The notes under the pieces: generated by a model | Database searches by the model: none | Told to the model about the DNA's origin: nothing | The model's input: only the letters and a program-made list of their open reading frames with translations | Translations under genes and position numbers: made by a program | Source of the DNA: Rhodococcus rhodnii | GTDB lineage: Bacteria; Actinomycetota; Actinomycetes; Mycobacteriales; Pseudonocardiaceae | Reading direction: 5' to 3' | DNA length: 64,000 nucleotides | NCBI GenBank assembly: GCA_000720375.1 | Contig: JOAA01000010.1 | Location: forward strand, 1 to 64,000 | Part shown: one piece after another, positions 23,441 to 32,248 of the stretch | How positions within the stretch are numbered: position 1 is the stretch's first letter | How the letters are laid out: the number at the start of each line of letters is the position of its first letter

Positions 23441-26245
23441 TCAGCTGCAGCCGGAAGTGGAGCCGCAGCCCTCGCAGACGTAGCACGAACCAGCAGGACG
23501 CATCTTGGTCCCGCAAGTCATGCACAGCGGCGCGTCGGCAACCGTGCCCAGCTGGAGCTCAAGCAGCTCGGTCGAGCTGTGCGCGGACTTCTCGACCTCC
23601 TTCTTCGGTGCCGGAGCGGACGCCGTCGAAGACTCCACAGTGGACCGCATGCCCTCGATGTCCACATCGGACGAACCGTAGTCGTTGGCGACCTGCGCCG
23701 AACGCTCATCCGCCGTGTAGATGCCCAGCTGTGCCCGCTTCTCGAAGGGCAGGTAGTCCAGGGCCAGCCTGCGGAACAGGTAGTCCAGCACGCTCGTCGC
23801 GATCCGCACGTCCGGGTCGTCGGTCATGCCCGCCGGCTCGAAGCGCAGGTTCTGGAACTTCGAAACGTAGAACTCCAGCGGAATTCCGTACTGCAGACCG
23901 ACCGAAATGGACATCGAGAACGCGTCCATCACACCGGCCAGCGTCGAACCCTGCTTGCCCAGCTTGACGAAGATCTCGCCGAGGCCGTCGTCGGGGTACG
24001 AGCCCGCGTGCAGGTAGCCCTCCGCGCCACCGACGGTGAACGACACCGTCTGCGACGGGCGCTTCTTCGGCAGGCGCTTGCGGACCGGCCGGTACTCGAC
24101 GACCGTCTCCTTCTCCGCGCCCTTGTCCGCGCGGGCCGACTTGCCCGCCGACAGCGGCTGGCCGACCTTGCAGTTGTCGCGGTAGATCGCCAGCGCCTTC
24201 AGGCCCAGCTTCCAGCCCTGGAAGTAGATCTCCTCGACGTCCTCGATCGTCGCCGCTTCCGGCATGTTGACCGTCTTGGAGATCGCACCGGAGATGAACG
24301 GCTGCACCGCGGCCATCATTCGGACGTGACCCATCGGCGCGATCGAGCGCTCGCCCATCGCGCAGTCGAACACCTCGTAGTGCTCGCGGCGCAGGCCCGG
24401 CGCGTCGACGACGTGACCGTGCTCGGAGACGTACTCGACGATCGCCTCGATCTGCTCGTCCTGGTAGCCCAACGCCTTCAGCGCACGCGGCACGGTCTGG
24501 TTGACGATCTGCATCGAGCCGCCGCCGACCAGCTTCTTGAACTTGACCAGCGCCAGGTCCGGCTCGATACCGGTGGTGTCGCAGTCCATCATCAGGCCGA
24601 TGGTGCCGGTCGGCGCGAGCACCGACGCCTGCGCGTTGCGCCAGCCGTCCTTGACACCGATCTCCAGGCCGCGACGCCATTCCTCGCCCGCGATGCGCTG
24701 GATCGCGGTGTCGTCCGCGGCCAGGGTACGGATGAGGTCGTTGGCGGCAGCGTGCTTACGGATCACGCGGATGTGCGGTTCGGCGTTGCGCGCGTAGCCG
24801 TCGTACGGGCCGACGACACCGGCGAGCTCGGCGGAGCGGCGGTACGCGACAGCGTTCATCAGCGAGGTGATCGACGCGGCGAGCGCGCGGCCGCCCTCGG
24901 AGTCGTACGCGTGCGCGGTCGCCATCAGCAGCGCGCCGAGATTGGCGTAGCCGATGCCCAGCTGGCGGAACTTGCGGGTGGTGTCCGCGATCGGCTCGGT
25001 CGGGAAGTCCGCGAAGCAGATCGAGATGTCCATCGCGGTGATCACGAACTCGACCGCCTTGACGAAGGTCTGCGCGTCGAACGTGCCGTCCTCACGCAGG
25101 AACTTCATCAGGTTCAGCGACGCGAGGTTGCAGCTGGAGTTGTCCAGGTGCATGTACTCGCTGCACGGGTTCGACGCGGTGATCCGGCCCGACTCCGGGC
25201 AGGTGTGCCAGTCGTTGATCGTGCTGTCGTACTGGATGCCCGGGTCGGCGCACTCCCACGCGGCCTTGGCCAGCTTGCGGAACAGGCCCTTGGCCTCGAC
25301 CTCTTCGATGACGTCGCCGCTGGTGCGCGAGCGCAGGCCGAACTTGCCGTTGTTCTCCACCGCGTGCATGAACTCGTCGGACACGCGGATCGAGTTGTTG
25401 GCGTTCTGGTACTGGACTGAGGTGATGTCCTTGCCACCGAGGTCCATGTCGAAGCCGGCGTCGCGCAGGACGCGGATCTTCTCTTCTTCCTTGGCCTTGG
25501 TCTCGATGAACTCCTCGACGTCCGGGTGGTCCACGTCGAGCACGACCATCTTGGCCGCGCGGCGGGTCGCGCCACCGGACTTGATCGTCCCGGCGGACGC
25601 GTCGGCGCCGCGCATGAACGAGACCGGGCCGGACGCGGTGCCGCCGGAGGACAGCAACTCCTTGGACGAACGGATCCGGGAGAGGTTCAGACCCGCGCCA
25701 GAGCCGCCCTTGAAGATCAGGCCCTCTTCCTTGTACCAGTTGAGGATCGACTCCATGGTGTCGTCGACCGCGAGGATGAAGCAGGCGCTGACCTGCTGCG
25801 GCGACGCGGTGCCGACGTTGAACCAGACCGGCGAGTTGAAGCTGAACACCTGGTGCAGAAGCATGTAGGTGAGCTCGTGCTCGAAGATCTCGGCGTCCTT
25901 GGCCGTGGCGAAGTACTTGTGCTCGACCCCGGCGGCCACGTACTTCTTCACCACGCGGTCGATCAGCTGGCGCAGGCTGCTCTCGCGAACCGACGAGCCG
26001 ACCGCGCCGCGGAAGTACTTGCTGGTGACGATGTTCACCGCGTTGACCGACCAGAAGTCGGGGAACTCGACGCCGCGCTGCTCGAAGTTCACCGATCCGT
26101 CGCGCCAGTTGGTCATCACCACGTCGCGGTGTTCCCACGTCACCGCGTCGTACGGGTGCACTCCCTCGGTCGTGTAGACCCGCTGCATCCGCAGGCCTTT
26201 GACCTGCTGATCTCCCCCAGCGGGCACACCCACCGTCTCCGTCAT
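23441..26245 (-). CDS. nrdJ: Adenosylcobalamin-dependent (class II) ribonucleotide reductase
   Basis: 934 residues. Reduces ribonucleotides to deoxyribonucleotides using a B12-derived radical, without oxygen. The sequence follows streptomycete NrdJ closely: FNSPVWFNVG, NPCSEYMHLD (active-site Cys), ASVLAPTGTIGLMMDCDTTG and a C-terminal zinc-ribbon-like tail CMTCGTKM...CEGCGSTSGCS. Start chosen at 26245 (MTETVG), where the family begins and a GAGGGA ribosome site precedes it. A GTG at 26359, overlapping the nrdR stop as GTGA, would add 38 poorly conserved residues. Cotranscribed with nrdR, its likely repressor. Confidence 0.93.
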   Translation of the reverse strand: MTETVGVPAGGDQQVKGLRMQRVYTTEGVHPYDAVTWEHRDVVMTNWRDGSVNFEQRGVEFPDFWSVNAVNIVTSKYFRGAVGSSVRESSLRQLIDRVVKKYVAAGVEHKYFATAKDAEIFEHELTYMLLHQVFSFNSPVWFNVGTASPQQVSACFILAVDDTMESILNWYKEEGLIFKGGSGAGLNLSRIRSSKELLSSGGTASGPVSFMRGADASAGTIKSGGATRRAAKMVVLDVDHPDVEEFIETKAKEEEKIRVLRDAGFDMDLGGKDITSVQYQNANNSIRVSDEFMHAVENNGKFGLRSRTSGDVIEEVEAKGLFRKLAKAAWECADPGIQYDSTINDWHTCPESGRITASNPCSEYMHLDNSSCNLASLNLMKFLREDGTFDAQTFVKAVEFVITAMDISICFADFPTEPIADTTRKFRQLGIGYANLGALLMATAHAYDSEGGRALAASITSLMNAVAYRRSAELAGVVGPYDGYARNAEPHIRVIRKHAAANDLIRTLAADDTAIQRIAGEEWRRGLEIGVKDGWRNAQASVLAPTGTIGLMMDCDTTGIEPDLALVKFKKLVGGGSMQIVNQTVPRALKALGYQDEQIEAIVEYVSEHGHVVDAPGLRREHYEVFDCAMGERSIAPMGHVRMMAAVQPFISGAISKTVNMPEAATIEDVEEIYFQGWKLGLKALAIYRDNCKVGQPLSAGKSARADKGAEKETVVEYRPVRKRLPKKRPSQTVSFTVGGAEGYLHAGSYPDDGLGEIFVKLGKQGSTLAGVMDAFSMSISVGLQYGIPLEFYVSKFQNLRFEPAGMTDDPDVRIATSVLDYLFRRLALDYLPFEKRAQLGIYTADERSAQVANDYGSSDVDIEGMRSTVESSTASAPAPKKEVEKSAHSSTELLELQLGTVADAPLCMTCGTKMRPAGSCYVCEGCGSTSGCS

Positions 26246-26355
26246 GACCAGTCCCTCTCCCTCATCACTCGCGATAACTGGCGCGGCCACGGCCGGGGTC
26301 CCCGTCCGATCCGGTTGCACCGAATTCTTTGTGTTGCGTGCGCGCGTCCTGCGGC

Positions 26356-26826
26356 TCACTTGTCCGCCTCCGCCCGCATGGCGATCGCCTGTTTCAGGTC
26401 CGCGATCTCCTTCTCGAAATCCTCAACCGACGTGAACGACCGGTACACGCTGGCAAATCTCAGGTACGCGACCTCGTCGAGCTCGCGCAGCGGGCCGAGG
26501 ATGGCGAGCCCCACCTCATGGCTCGGGATCTCGGCGGCGCCACTCGACCGGATGGTCTCCTCGACCTTGTGGGCCAACTGTTGCAACGCGTCCTCGTCGA
26601 CCGGCCTTCCCTGGCAGGCCCGCTGCACACCGCGGACGACCTTGTCCCGGCTGAACGGTTCGGTCACGCCGGACCGTTTGACCACCGCGAGCACGGACTC
26701 CTCGACGGTGGTGAAGCGACGGCCACAGCTCGAGCACGACCGCCTGCGCCGGATCACTTGACCCTCGTCGACCTCACGGGAGTCGACGACCCGAGAGTCG
26801 GAGTGCCGGCAGAACGGACACCTCAT
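26356..26826 (-). CDS. nrdR: Transcriptional repressor NrdR
   Basis: 156 residues. An N-terminal zinc ribbon (Cys3, Cys6, Cys31, Cys34) is followed by an ATP-cone (about 49-139) that senses ATP/dATP. NrdR represses ribonucleotide reductase genes when dATP is high. The ATG at 26826 follows an AGAGGTG ribosome site. It heads an operon with nrdJ, the standard arrangement in Actinobacteria. Confidence 0.95.
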   Translation of the reverse strand: MRCPFCRHSDSRVVDSREVDEGQVIRRRRSCSSCGRRFTTVEESVLAVVKRSGVTEPFSRDKVVRGVQRACQGRPVDEDALQQLAHKVEETIRSSGAAEIPSHEVGLAILGPLRELDEVAYLRFASVYRSFTSVEDFEKEIADLKQAIAMRAEADK

Positions 26827-26956
26827 CGCTGGCACCTCTCGCTCTCGAGAACAACACTGACAGTCATCCGGCCACACCCGTGCGTCACCGCAACAGCCTG
26901 GTTGGTGATCGACTTGTGGATGGAACGTGGACAACCTGCCCGGCCCCAGCCCCAAC

Positions 26957-26994
26957 CTGTGGACTACTTACAGCGGTGTAACTACTAGATGTAG
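26957..26994 (-). promoter_or_regulatory. Possible NrdR-box-like sites upstream of nrdR
   Basis: Two partly symmetric elements lie about 130 bp before nrdR: CTGTGGACTACTTACAG (26957-26973) and CTACTAGATGTAG (26982-26994). Each fits the NrdR box only loosely and their centres are 23 bases apart, so this is tentative. Confidence 0.25.
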
Positions 26995-27030
26995 GGGTGA
27001 CAGTATGCCCGAGGCCTACTCGACGCAAGT

Positions 27031-27090
27031 CGACACGGCGTGTCTCACCGGGTCGTGAACACCACGTGTTCGACGCCACACGCCGTGTCG
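27031..27090. repeat. Nested inverted repeat in the nrdR upstream region
   Basis: CGACACGGCGTGT (27031-27043) and its exact complement ACACGCCGTGTCG (27078-27090) enclose a second inverted repeat GAACAC-CAC-GTGTTC (27057-27071). It occupies the 421-bp gene-free gap 26827-27247 between nrdR and the tachylectin genes. The rest of that gap holds the NrdR-box-like sites and a terminator hairpin; I see no gene in it. Confidence 0.7.
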
Positions 27091-27171
27091 ATCCAGACCG
27101 GACCGGTGATCCGCAATCAGCCATTCGAGCGAACGCCAAGAGGGCCCATCGTCCACGGCCCGCACATGCTA

Positions 27172-27203
27172 GGTGCCCCGCGCTCGGCGAGCGCGGGGGC
27201 ACC
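27172..27203 (-). terminator. Hairpin after the tachylectin operon
   Basis: GGTGCCCCGCGCTC (27172-27185) pairs with GAGCGCGGGGGCACC (27189-27203), 14 bp with one extra G, about 45 bases past the last gene of the operon. No T-run follows. Confidence 0.6.
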
Positions 27204-27247
27204 GGTGGGGCTCAGCCGTCAGGGCCGGGCGGGGTAAGTTGACCGGT

Positions 27248-28552
27248 TCACGTGGCCGTGCTGAACGGCTGAGCGGACAGCAGGATCTGGGTCCAGCCGC
27301 TCGGATCCACCGGATCGCTGGAGTGGCCGACCAGATCCGAGCCGTTCAGGTCGTACGGGTTCTGGTCGAGGTACCAGTACATCCCGCCTTCCCGGGTCTT
27401 GCCGTAGTACAGACCGCCGCCCGGCGACACGATCTCGTCGATCCCGGCCCACTTGTCGCCCAGCGTCGCCCCGGCCCACGTGTTGTCCGGCTTGATTCGG
27501 TACGACCGCAGCACTCCAGTCGTGCTGACACCCAGCAGCCAGTCGTCACCCGTCGCGGTCAGCGTCCGCATGGTGAACCCGGTGTCGATCACGGCACGCT
27601 GTCCGATGTGCACATCGCTGGGCTTCGGCCGTGAGACCACATAGGACATCAATGTGCTGCCTGCGATGCCGTACAAGTGGCCGTACCCGTCGTAGGTGAG
27701 CATGTCGTGGGTCCAGCCGCCGTTGATCGGCACCGGCGGGTTGAAGTGCAGCGAGTTGTTGTTGGTGATGATGTCCACTCGGTGCAGCACACCGGCCGGT
27801 GATGTCACCAGGACAGTGTTGAAGTTCAACGTCGCCATGGCCTTGGGGGTGAACCCGAGGTTGTCGCTGGAGACCAGGGTCTTGGTGCGGTTGCCGTTGG
27901 CCGAGTTGATCGTCGAGTACGTCATCCGGCCGTCGGCCAGCGCACCGTAGATCGAGACGGTCTTCGGGATCGGCGCACTGCTGAGCTCGGCGACGATCCG
28001 CTGGGCGTCCGCGACCTCCTTCTCGTACCGCTCGGGAAAGGCCGATCGCTGGGTGGCCTGGCAGACCTTGCCGATCGGGTCGGTGCGCCAACTGCCGTCG
28101 GAGTGCACGCGCAGCATCTCGTCGAGGAACGCGTTGGTCGACCACACCGGGTCGAGCCGCTGCGCCCTGGTTCCATAGTGGGCTCGTTGCTGGAACAACC
28201 CGAGACTGTCGTGGTCGAGCTCCTCGTTGACGTTCTCGATCAACGACTCGACGATGGTCGTGGTGATCGCGATGACCTCGGCGCGCTGGCCGAGGCCACT
28301 GTCGCGAACCGTGTCGAGGACGACCCGCGCGCAGGACACGCGGTAGCCGTTCATGGCGTTCCTGAGTTTGCCTGTCAGAACGTTGTTGAGCCTGGCGGCA
28401 GCGGCGTTGTCAGCCGCTGTCGGGCCGCCCGCCACGCACGGGTCGTGCGGGAAATCAAGCACGGCCATGTCGGACAATGGAGCCGCGTTCGCGGCCGTCG
28501 CACCGAGAGTGAAGATCGTGACGGCGGCCAGCAGTGTCTTCTTGAGACTCAT
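27248..28552 (-). CDS. Secreted lysozyme-like plus tachylectin-type protein
   Basis: 434 residues, start ATG 28552 with GGGAAAG upstream. A signal peptide ends near ANAAP. Residues about 40-200 resemble the lysozyme-like module common in actinobacterial cell-wall proteins (AEVIAITTTIVESLIENVN...DSLGLFQQRAHYG...DPVWSTNAFLDEML). The C-terminal half is a tachylectin-2-like propeller with repeated W..., DGYGHLYG, SPGGGLYYGK and GGMYWY blades, which bind GlcNAc-type sugars in known members. It likely acts on or binds cell wall outside the cell. The upstream gene carries the same propeller joined to a CHAP domain. Confidence 0.75.
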   Translation of the reverse strand: MSLKKTLLAAVTIFTLGATAANAAPLSDMAVLDFPHDPCVAGGPTAADNAAAARLNNVLTGKLRNAMNGYRVSCARVVLDTVRDSGLGQRAEVIAITTTIVESLIENVNEELDHDSLGLFQQRAHYGTRAQRLDPVWSTNAFLDEMLRVHSDGSWRTDPIGKVCQATQRSAFPERYEKEVADAQRIVAELSSAPIPKTVSIYGALADGRMTYSTINSANGNRTKTLVSSDNLGFTPKAMATLNFNTVLVTSPAGVLHRVDIITNNNSLHFNPPVPINGGWTHDMLTYDGYGHLYGIAGSTLMSYVVSRPKPSDVHIGQRAVIDTGFTMRTLTATGDDWLLGVSTTGVLRSYRIKPDNTWAGATLGDKWAGIDEIVSPGGGLYYGKTREGGMYWYLDQNPYDLNGSDLVGHSSDPVDPSGWTQILLSAQPFSTAT

Positions 28553-28566
28553 GGTCACTTTCCCGA

Positions 28567-29886
28567 TCAGGCGCCAGGAGGCGAGACGTAGCCGGAGATG
28601 AGGTAGTTGCCCGCGCCGGAGCGATAGGTGTCCGGGTCGATCGTCTTGCGGGTGACCTTGTCGTTGACGTTGCCGCCGACCACGGTCAGGGTCCCGTCGG
28701 GACGCACCGCGGTGACGACGTCGACGTGCCCGCCTCCGCCGCCGTCCGGCGGGCCGTAGATGACCCAGTCACCGATCTTCGGGCTGCCCTTGCCCGCGCC
28801 GGAGCGGTACTTGAACAGGCCACGGTCCACGCCCCATTCGCCGAGGCCACGGGCCACGAAGGTGCCACGGGGCACGCCCTGCACACCGGCGGTCTGCCAC
28901 ACCCAGGTCGCGAACATCGCGCACCAGTGGAGGTCTCCGCGATCGCATCTCTCGTGGTACTTGTCGCAGGAGTGCTCGGCCTGGCCGATCTCGCCGGTCG
29001 CCACGTCTCCGATCCGCTTGCGCAGGGTGTTCGTCGGCGCCGTGGCCTTGCACGTCGTCGGGTCGGCCGAGAGCAGGTACTGCGTCCAGCCGCGCGAGGC
29101 GACCGGGTCGTTGAGGTGGTACGTGATGTCCGTGCCGGACCCGTCGGTGGGGTCGCCGTCCTCGTACCAGTACATCGCGCCGTCAGGGTTCTTGCCGTAG
29201 TACAGGCCGCCGCCCGGCGAGACGAAGTTCTCGAAGCTCGACCAGCCCGCATCGTCCAATTGGGACCGCTTGTAGCCGCCGGAATCGTTGATGGCGTAGC
29301 TGATCAGCTGACCGCCCGCGGTCGCGACGAGCCGGTCGTCGCCCGCGGCGGCGAGCGTCTTGAGGGTGAAACCGCCGTCACCGATCTCGCGGCGCTGGCC
29401 GATGTGGACGTCACTCGGCTTCGGCCGGGAAACCAAGTACTGCAACAAGGTTCCGCTGGACGTCGTGCCGTAGAGGTGGCCATGACCGTCGTAGGTCAGC
29501 AGATTGTGGGTCCAGCCGCCGTTGATCGCGACAGGATCGTTGAAGGTCAACGAGTTGCTGTTGGTGATGACGTCGATGCGGTGCAGCACACCACCCGTCG
29601 AGGTGATCAGGATGGTGTTGAAGTTCAGCGTCGCCATCGCTTTCGCCGTGAACCCAAGGGTTTTCGACGAGACGACGACCCGCTGGATGTTCCCGTTGTC
29701 CGGGTCGATCATCGTGTACGTGAGGCGCCCGTCCGGCAGCACGCCGTACACCGAGACTCCGCCGGAACACGTCGCGTCCGCGTAGGCCGGAACGCTTGCC
29801 ACGACGCTGATTCCGGCTACTGCGAACACGAATGCCAGTACGACTGCCCACAATCTTCGGGCATGCGAAAGAAGGTGCACGCGCAC
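28567..29886 (-). CDS. Secreted tachylectin-type plus CHAP amidase protein
   Basis: 439 residues. Start chosen at the GTG 29886 because GAGGAG lies six bases before it; an ATG at 29904 lies on the far side of that site. After a signal peptide (cleavage near PAYA) a tachylectin-2-like propeller (about 40-270; GHGHLYG, SPGGGLYYGK, GAMYWYED) leads to a CHAP domain (about 290-430) with the catalytic Cys in DLHWCAMFATWVW and the His in GGHVDVV. CHAP domains cleave peptidoglycan peptides. A 14-bp gap separates it from the next tachylectin gene; the two form an operon. Confidence 0.8.
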   Translation of the reverse strand: MRVHLLSHARRLWAVVLAFVFAVAGISVVASVPAYADATCSGGVSVYGVLPDGRLTYTMIDPDNGNIQRVVVSSKTLGFTAKAMATLNFNTILITSTGGVLHRIDVITNSNSLTFNDPVAINGGWTHNLLTYDGHGHLYGTTSSGTLLQYLVSRPKPSDVHIGQRREIGDGGFTLKTLAAAGDDRLVATAGGQLISYAINDSGGYKRSQLDDAGWSSFENFVSPGGGLYYGKNPDGAMYWYEDGDPTDGSGTDITYHLNDPVASRGWTQYLLSADPTTCKATAPTNTLRKRIGDVATGEIGQAEHSCDKYHERCDRGDLHWCAMFATWVWQTAGVQGVPRGTFVARGLGEWGVDRGLFKYRSGAGKGSPKIGDWVIYGPPDGGGGGHVDVVTAVRPDGTLTVVGGNVNDKVTRKTIDPDTYRSGAGNYLISGYVSPPGA

Positions 29887-29908
29887 GGGGAACTCCTCAG
29901 TCATGGAC

Positions 29909-29929
29909 GCCCCGGGCGGTGCCCGGGGC
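29909..29929 (-). promoter_or_regulatory. Leader hairpin of the tachylectin-CHAP gene
   Basis: GCCCCGGGC and its exact complement GCCCGGGGC enclose a three-base loop, 22 bases before the chosen start. It would be a very stable hairpin in the 5' leader. A role in translation or in ending upstream transcription is inference. Confidence 0.45.
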
Positions 29930-30101
29930 TTCGGGGGTACGGCGAGGAGTAGATCAGCCCGGTCACGCAGTGTTCTCCCGATGCGCTCCCGGTTTTCTTT
30001 CAGTGCCTGACCTGCACGAAACCTTCACCGTATCCGCACATCCGCCGCCCAACCCGGCCTTCACACCGGCCGTCTCTACAGAAAACGGAACAGGAGGCAC
30101 G

Positions 30102-30773
30102 ATGGGTTTCGGTGAGTGGGTCCGCGACTTCCAGGCAGAGGCCGAACGCAGGGACAACGCCGGTGACCCGGACTGGGCGGGCGGCGCGCGGATGCACCCG
30201 GATGTCGTCCGCAGTGTGCAACGGTTCCAGGTCGGCGAGGCCGGTGACGGCGCGAACCTGATCGCCAAAGCCGAACAAGCCGGCGACACCGAGTACTCGG
30301 CCGCCGTCAAGTTGTTCGTTGCCGAGGAACAGAACCACGCGCGAATGCTGGCGCTGTTGCTGAACGCCGCCGGAGCATCGACCCTCACCGGGCATTGGAG
30401 CGACACGGTGTTCGTGCGGCTCCGACGAGCCGTAGGGCTGCGGCTCGAGCTGATGGTGTTGCTAGTGGCAGAAGTGATCGCGCTGCGGTACTACCGGGCA
30501 CTGCGTGACGGCACGTCCGACCCGCTGATCACGGACGTGGCCGGACGGATCCTCAAGGACGAGGAGCGGCATGTGCCGTTTCACAGCCAGCGTCTGCGGG
30601 ACACGTTCGGCCGGAGCAGCAGGATCGTCATGGCCGCGTGGCGGCTCTTGCTCTTCGGTACCGCGGTTGTCGTGGCAGTGGATCACGGTAAGGCGTTGCG
30701 CTGCTTGGGAGTGACGCGCCGCGCTTTCCTGCGCGATGTGCTCGACATCGCGCGTCCCATGGACTTCTGCTGA
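30102..30773 (+). CDS. Ferritin-like superfamily protein
   Basis: 223 residues from the ATG 30102 with CAGGAGG seven bases before it. A four-helix ferritin-like fold is indicated by the metal-ligand pairs EEQNH (about 72-76) and DEERHVPFH (about 157-165), the di-iron carboxylate pattern. It may be an oxidase or metal-binding protein; the substrate is unknown. The 197 bp upstream hold the leader hairpin of the divergent gene and nothing else I can name. It ends 7 bp from the convergent LysM gene. Confidence 0.75.
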   Translation: MGFGEWVRDFQAEAERRDNAGDPDWAGGARMHPDVVRSVQRFQVGEAGDGANLIAKAEQAGDTEYSAAVKLFVAEEQNHARMLALLLNAAGASTLTGHWSDTVFVRLRRAVGLRLELMVLLVAEVIALRYYRALRDGTSDPLITDVAGRILKDEERHVPFHSQRLRDTFGRSSRIVMAAWRLLLFGTAVVVAVDHGKALRCLGVTRRAFLRDVLDIARPMDFC

Positions 30774-30779
30774 GGAGTT

Positions 30780-31274
30780 TCACGGGGCGGTCGGAACCTG
30801 CAGCGCCTGCCCTGCCAGGACGGTGTTACCGGTGATGTCGTTGAGTTCGTGGATGCGAGCGACCACAGCTTCGGGGTTGTAGCCCGGGGCCGTCCGCTCG
30901 GCGACATCCCACAGGGTCTCGCCGGGCTGGACCCACACGACGGCGGTCCGGTCGGGAACCGTGTTGGTCGTGAACGCGTTCGCCAGGGCGCCGACGCCGA
31001 GAACGGCAAGAAACATGCCGAGTCCGATCAGGATGGACGCAGCGATCCGCCTGCGACGCCGGATGACCGGGCTGCACGCTGCCACGCGGGCCTGCGACGC
31101 ACGGCGGCCGGCCACCCGCGGCGCCTTGGTCTCGACTCGCCGCGCCCGTTTGCGGGGCGCCTTCTTGGCAGGCTGCTGGGGTTGCTCGACCTCGGGCAGC
31201 GGCGGCACCAGCCGCAGCGCCGGCCGTTGGTCCAGCTTCGACAGGTCGATCCTCGTGCGTACCGGAGCCGCCAT
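30780..31274 (-). CDS. LysM membrane protein next to lexA (ChiZ-like)
   Basis: 164 residues: a basic cytoplasmic N-terminus (Lys/Arg-rich), one membrane segment (about 77-101) and an external LysM domain (VWVQPGETLWDVAERTAPGYN...TVLAGQALQVP). Position and layout match mycobacterial Rv2719c (ChiZ), an SOS-induced cell-division-related protein divergent from lexA. Two LexA boxes directly upstream support SOS control. No catalytic domain is visible. Start ATG 31274. Confidence 0.85.
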   Translation of the reverse strand: MAAPVRTRIDLSKLDQRPALRLVPPLPEVEQPQQPAKKAPRKRARRVETKAPRVAGRRASQARVAACSPVIRRRRRIAASILIGLGMFLAVLGVGALANAFTTNTVPDRTAVVWVQPGETLWDVAERTAPGYNPEAVVARIHELNDITGNTVLAGQALQVPTAP

Positions 31275-31301
31275 GTCGTACCCTTCTCGCGCGACTTGAG
31301 A

Positions 31302-31317
31302 TCGAACACCGGTTCGA
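31302..31317. promoter_or_regulatory. LexA box 1
   Basis: TCGAACACCGGTTCGA is a perfect match to the actinobacterial SOS box TCGAAC-N4-GTTCGA. It lies 28 bp before the LysM gene start. Confidence 0.9.
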
Positions 31318-31333
31318 TCGAACGTCCGTGCGA
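31318..31333. promoter_or_regulatory. LexA box 2, adjoining box 1
   Basis: TCGAACGTCCGTGCGA differs from the consensus at one position (GTG for GTT). It starts at the base after box 1, so two LexA dimers could sit end to end. Confidence 0.75.
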
Positions 31334-31383
31334 ATGTGTACCACCAACCACCGACAAAAATCGAGATCTGCTCGGCGTGTCCC

Positions 31384-31399
31384 TCGAACAGGTGTTTGA
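31384..31399. promoter_or_regulatory. LexA box 3, before lexA
   Basis: TCGAACAGGTGTTTGA differs from the consensus at one position. It lies 82 bp before the lexA start and would give lexA autoregulation. Confidence 0.75.
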
Positions 31400-31481
31400 T
31401 CTCCAGGTCGAAGCGGACTACGGTCGGTGAAGATGATCGAGCTCGCCCACAGGTGGGCGAGGATTTTTGGAGGCGGAAGCG

Positions 31482-32189
31482 GTGCCGCAGCGCAGCAAGA
31501 CACCAGAGCAGGGCGACAACATCCGCCCCTTCCCTGAGCAGGCTGACGACTTGGACTCGGGCACCCTGCCGCCGCGCCAGCGCGCGGTGCTCGAGGTGAT
31601 CAGGGCCTGGGTCGAACGGGTCGGCTACCCGCCCAGTGTCAGGGAGATCGGCGAGGCGGTCGGGCTGACGTCCACCTCGTCGGTCGCCTACCAGCTCAAA
31701 GCCCTTGAGCGGAAGGGCTACCTGCGCCGGGACCACAACCGGCCGCGCGCGATCGGCGTGCTGCCGCCGGACGCCGACGCGGCCCAATTGGTCGGCGAGG
31801 ACACCCCGGCGCCGACGCCCGCGTACGTGCCGGTGCTCGGCCGGATCGCCGCCGGTGGGCCGATCCTGGCCGAACAGGCCATCGAGGATGTCTTCCCGTT
31901 GCCGAAGGAGATCGTCGGCGAGGGCTCGCTGTTCCTGCTCAAGGTCGCGGGTGACTCGATGATCGACGCGGCGATCGCGGACGACGACTGGGTGGTGGTG
32001 CGCCAGCAGTCGGTCGCCGACAACGGCGAGATCGTCGCCGCGATGATCGACGGCGAGGCCACGGTCAAGACGTACAAGCTGCGCGACGGCCACGTCTGGC
32101 TGCTGCCGCAGAACGACGCCTACGACCCGATCCCCGGAGACGAGGCAACGATCCTCGGCAAGGTGGTCGCGGTCCTTCGACGCCTCTGA
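31482..32189 (+). CDS. lexA: SOS regulator LexA
   Basis: 235 residues from the GTG at 31482 (GGAGG eight bases upstream); a TTG 15 bases earlier lies on the ribosome site and was rejected. An N-terminal winged HTH (about 30-88) is followed by the S24 peptidase domain: cleavage site Ala124-Gly125 in RIAAGG, catalytic Ser159 in AGDSM and Lys196 in ATVKTY. Represses DNA-repair genes until RecA filaments trigger self-cleavage. SOS boxes lie upstream on both sides. Confidence 0.97.
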   Translation: MPQRSKTPEQGDNIRPFPEQADDLDSGTLPPRQRAVLEVIRAWVERVGYPPSVREIGEAVGLTSTSSVAYQLKALERKGYLRRDHNRPRAIGVLPPDADAAQLVGEDTPAPTPAYVPVLGRIAAGGPILAEQAIEDVFPLPKEIVGEGSLFLLKVAGDSMIDAAIADDDWVVVRQQSVADNGEIVAAMIDGEATVKTYKLRDGHVWLLPQNDAYDPIPGDEATILGKVVAVLRRL

Positions 32190-32207
32190 AGTCAAAGGCG
32201 AATATCT

Positions 32208-32241
32208 CCCGTTCAGTCCCGTGGGGGGCGGACTGAACGGG
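32208..32241. terminator. Terminator between lexA and the propeller gene
   Basis: A 12-bp perfect inverted repeat CCCGTTCAGTCC/GGACTGAACGGG with a 10-base loop sits between the convergent gene ends. No T-run. Confidence 0.75.
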
Positions 32242-32248
32242 CCAGCGC

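Noticed and set aside
23267..25420. 717-codon open frame on the plus strand
   Set aside because: Antisense to nrdJ, Arg/His/Val-rich composition typical of a GC shadow.
26246..26359. 38-residue N-terminal extension of NrdJ from the GTG overlapping nrdR
   Set aside because: Sequence is not conserved in the family and a good ribosome site precedes the ATG at 26245; kept only as an alternative.
23441..29886. Prophage or integrated element around the tachylectin-hydrolase genes
   Set aside because: Both hydrolases have signal peptides and no phage structural, integrase or attachment sequences are near.
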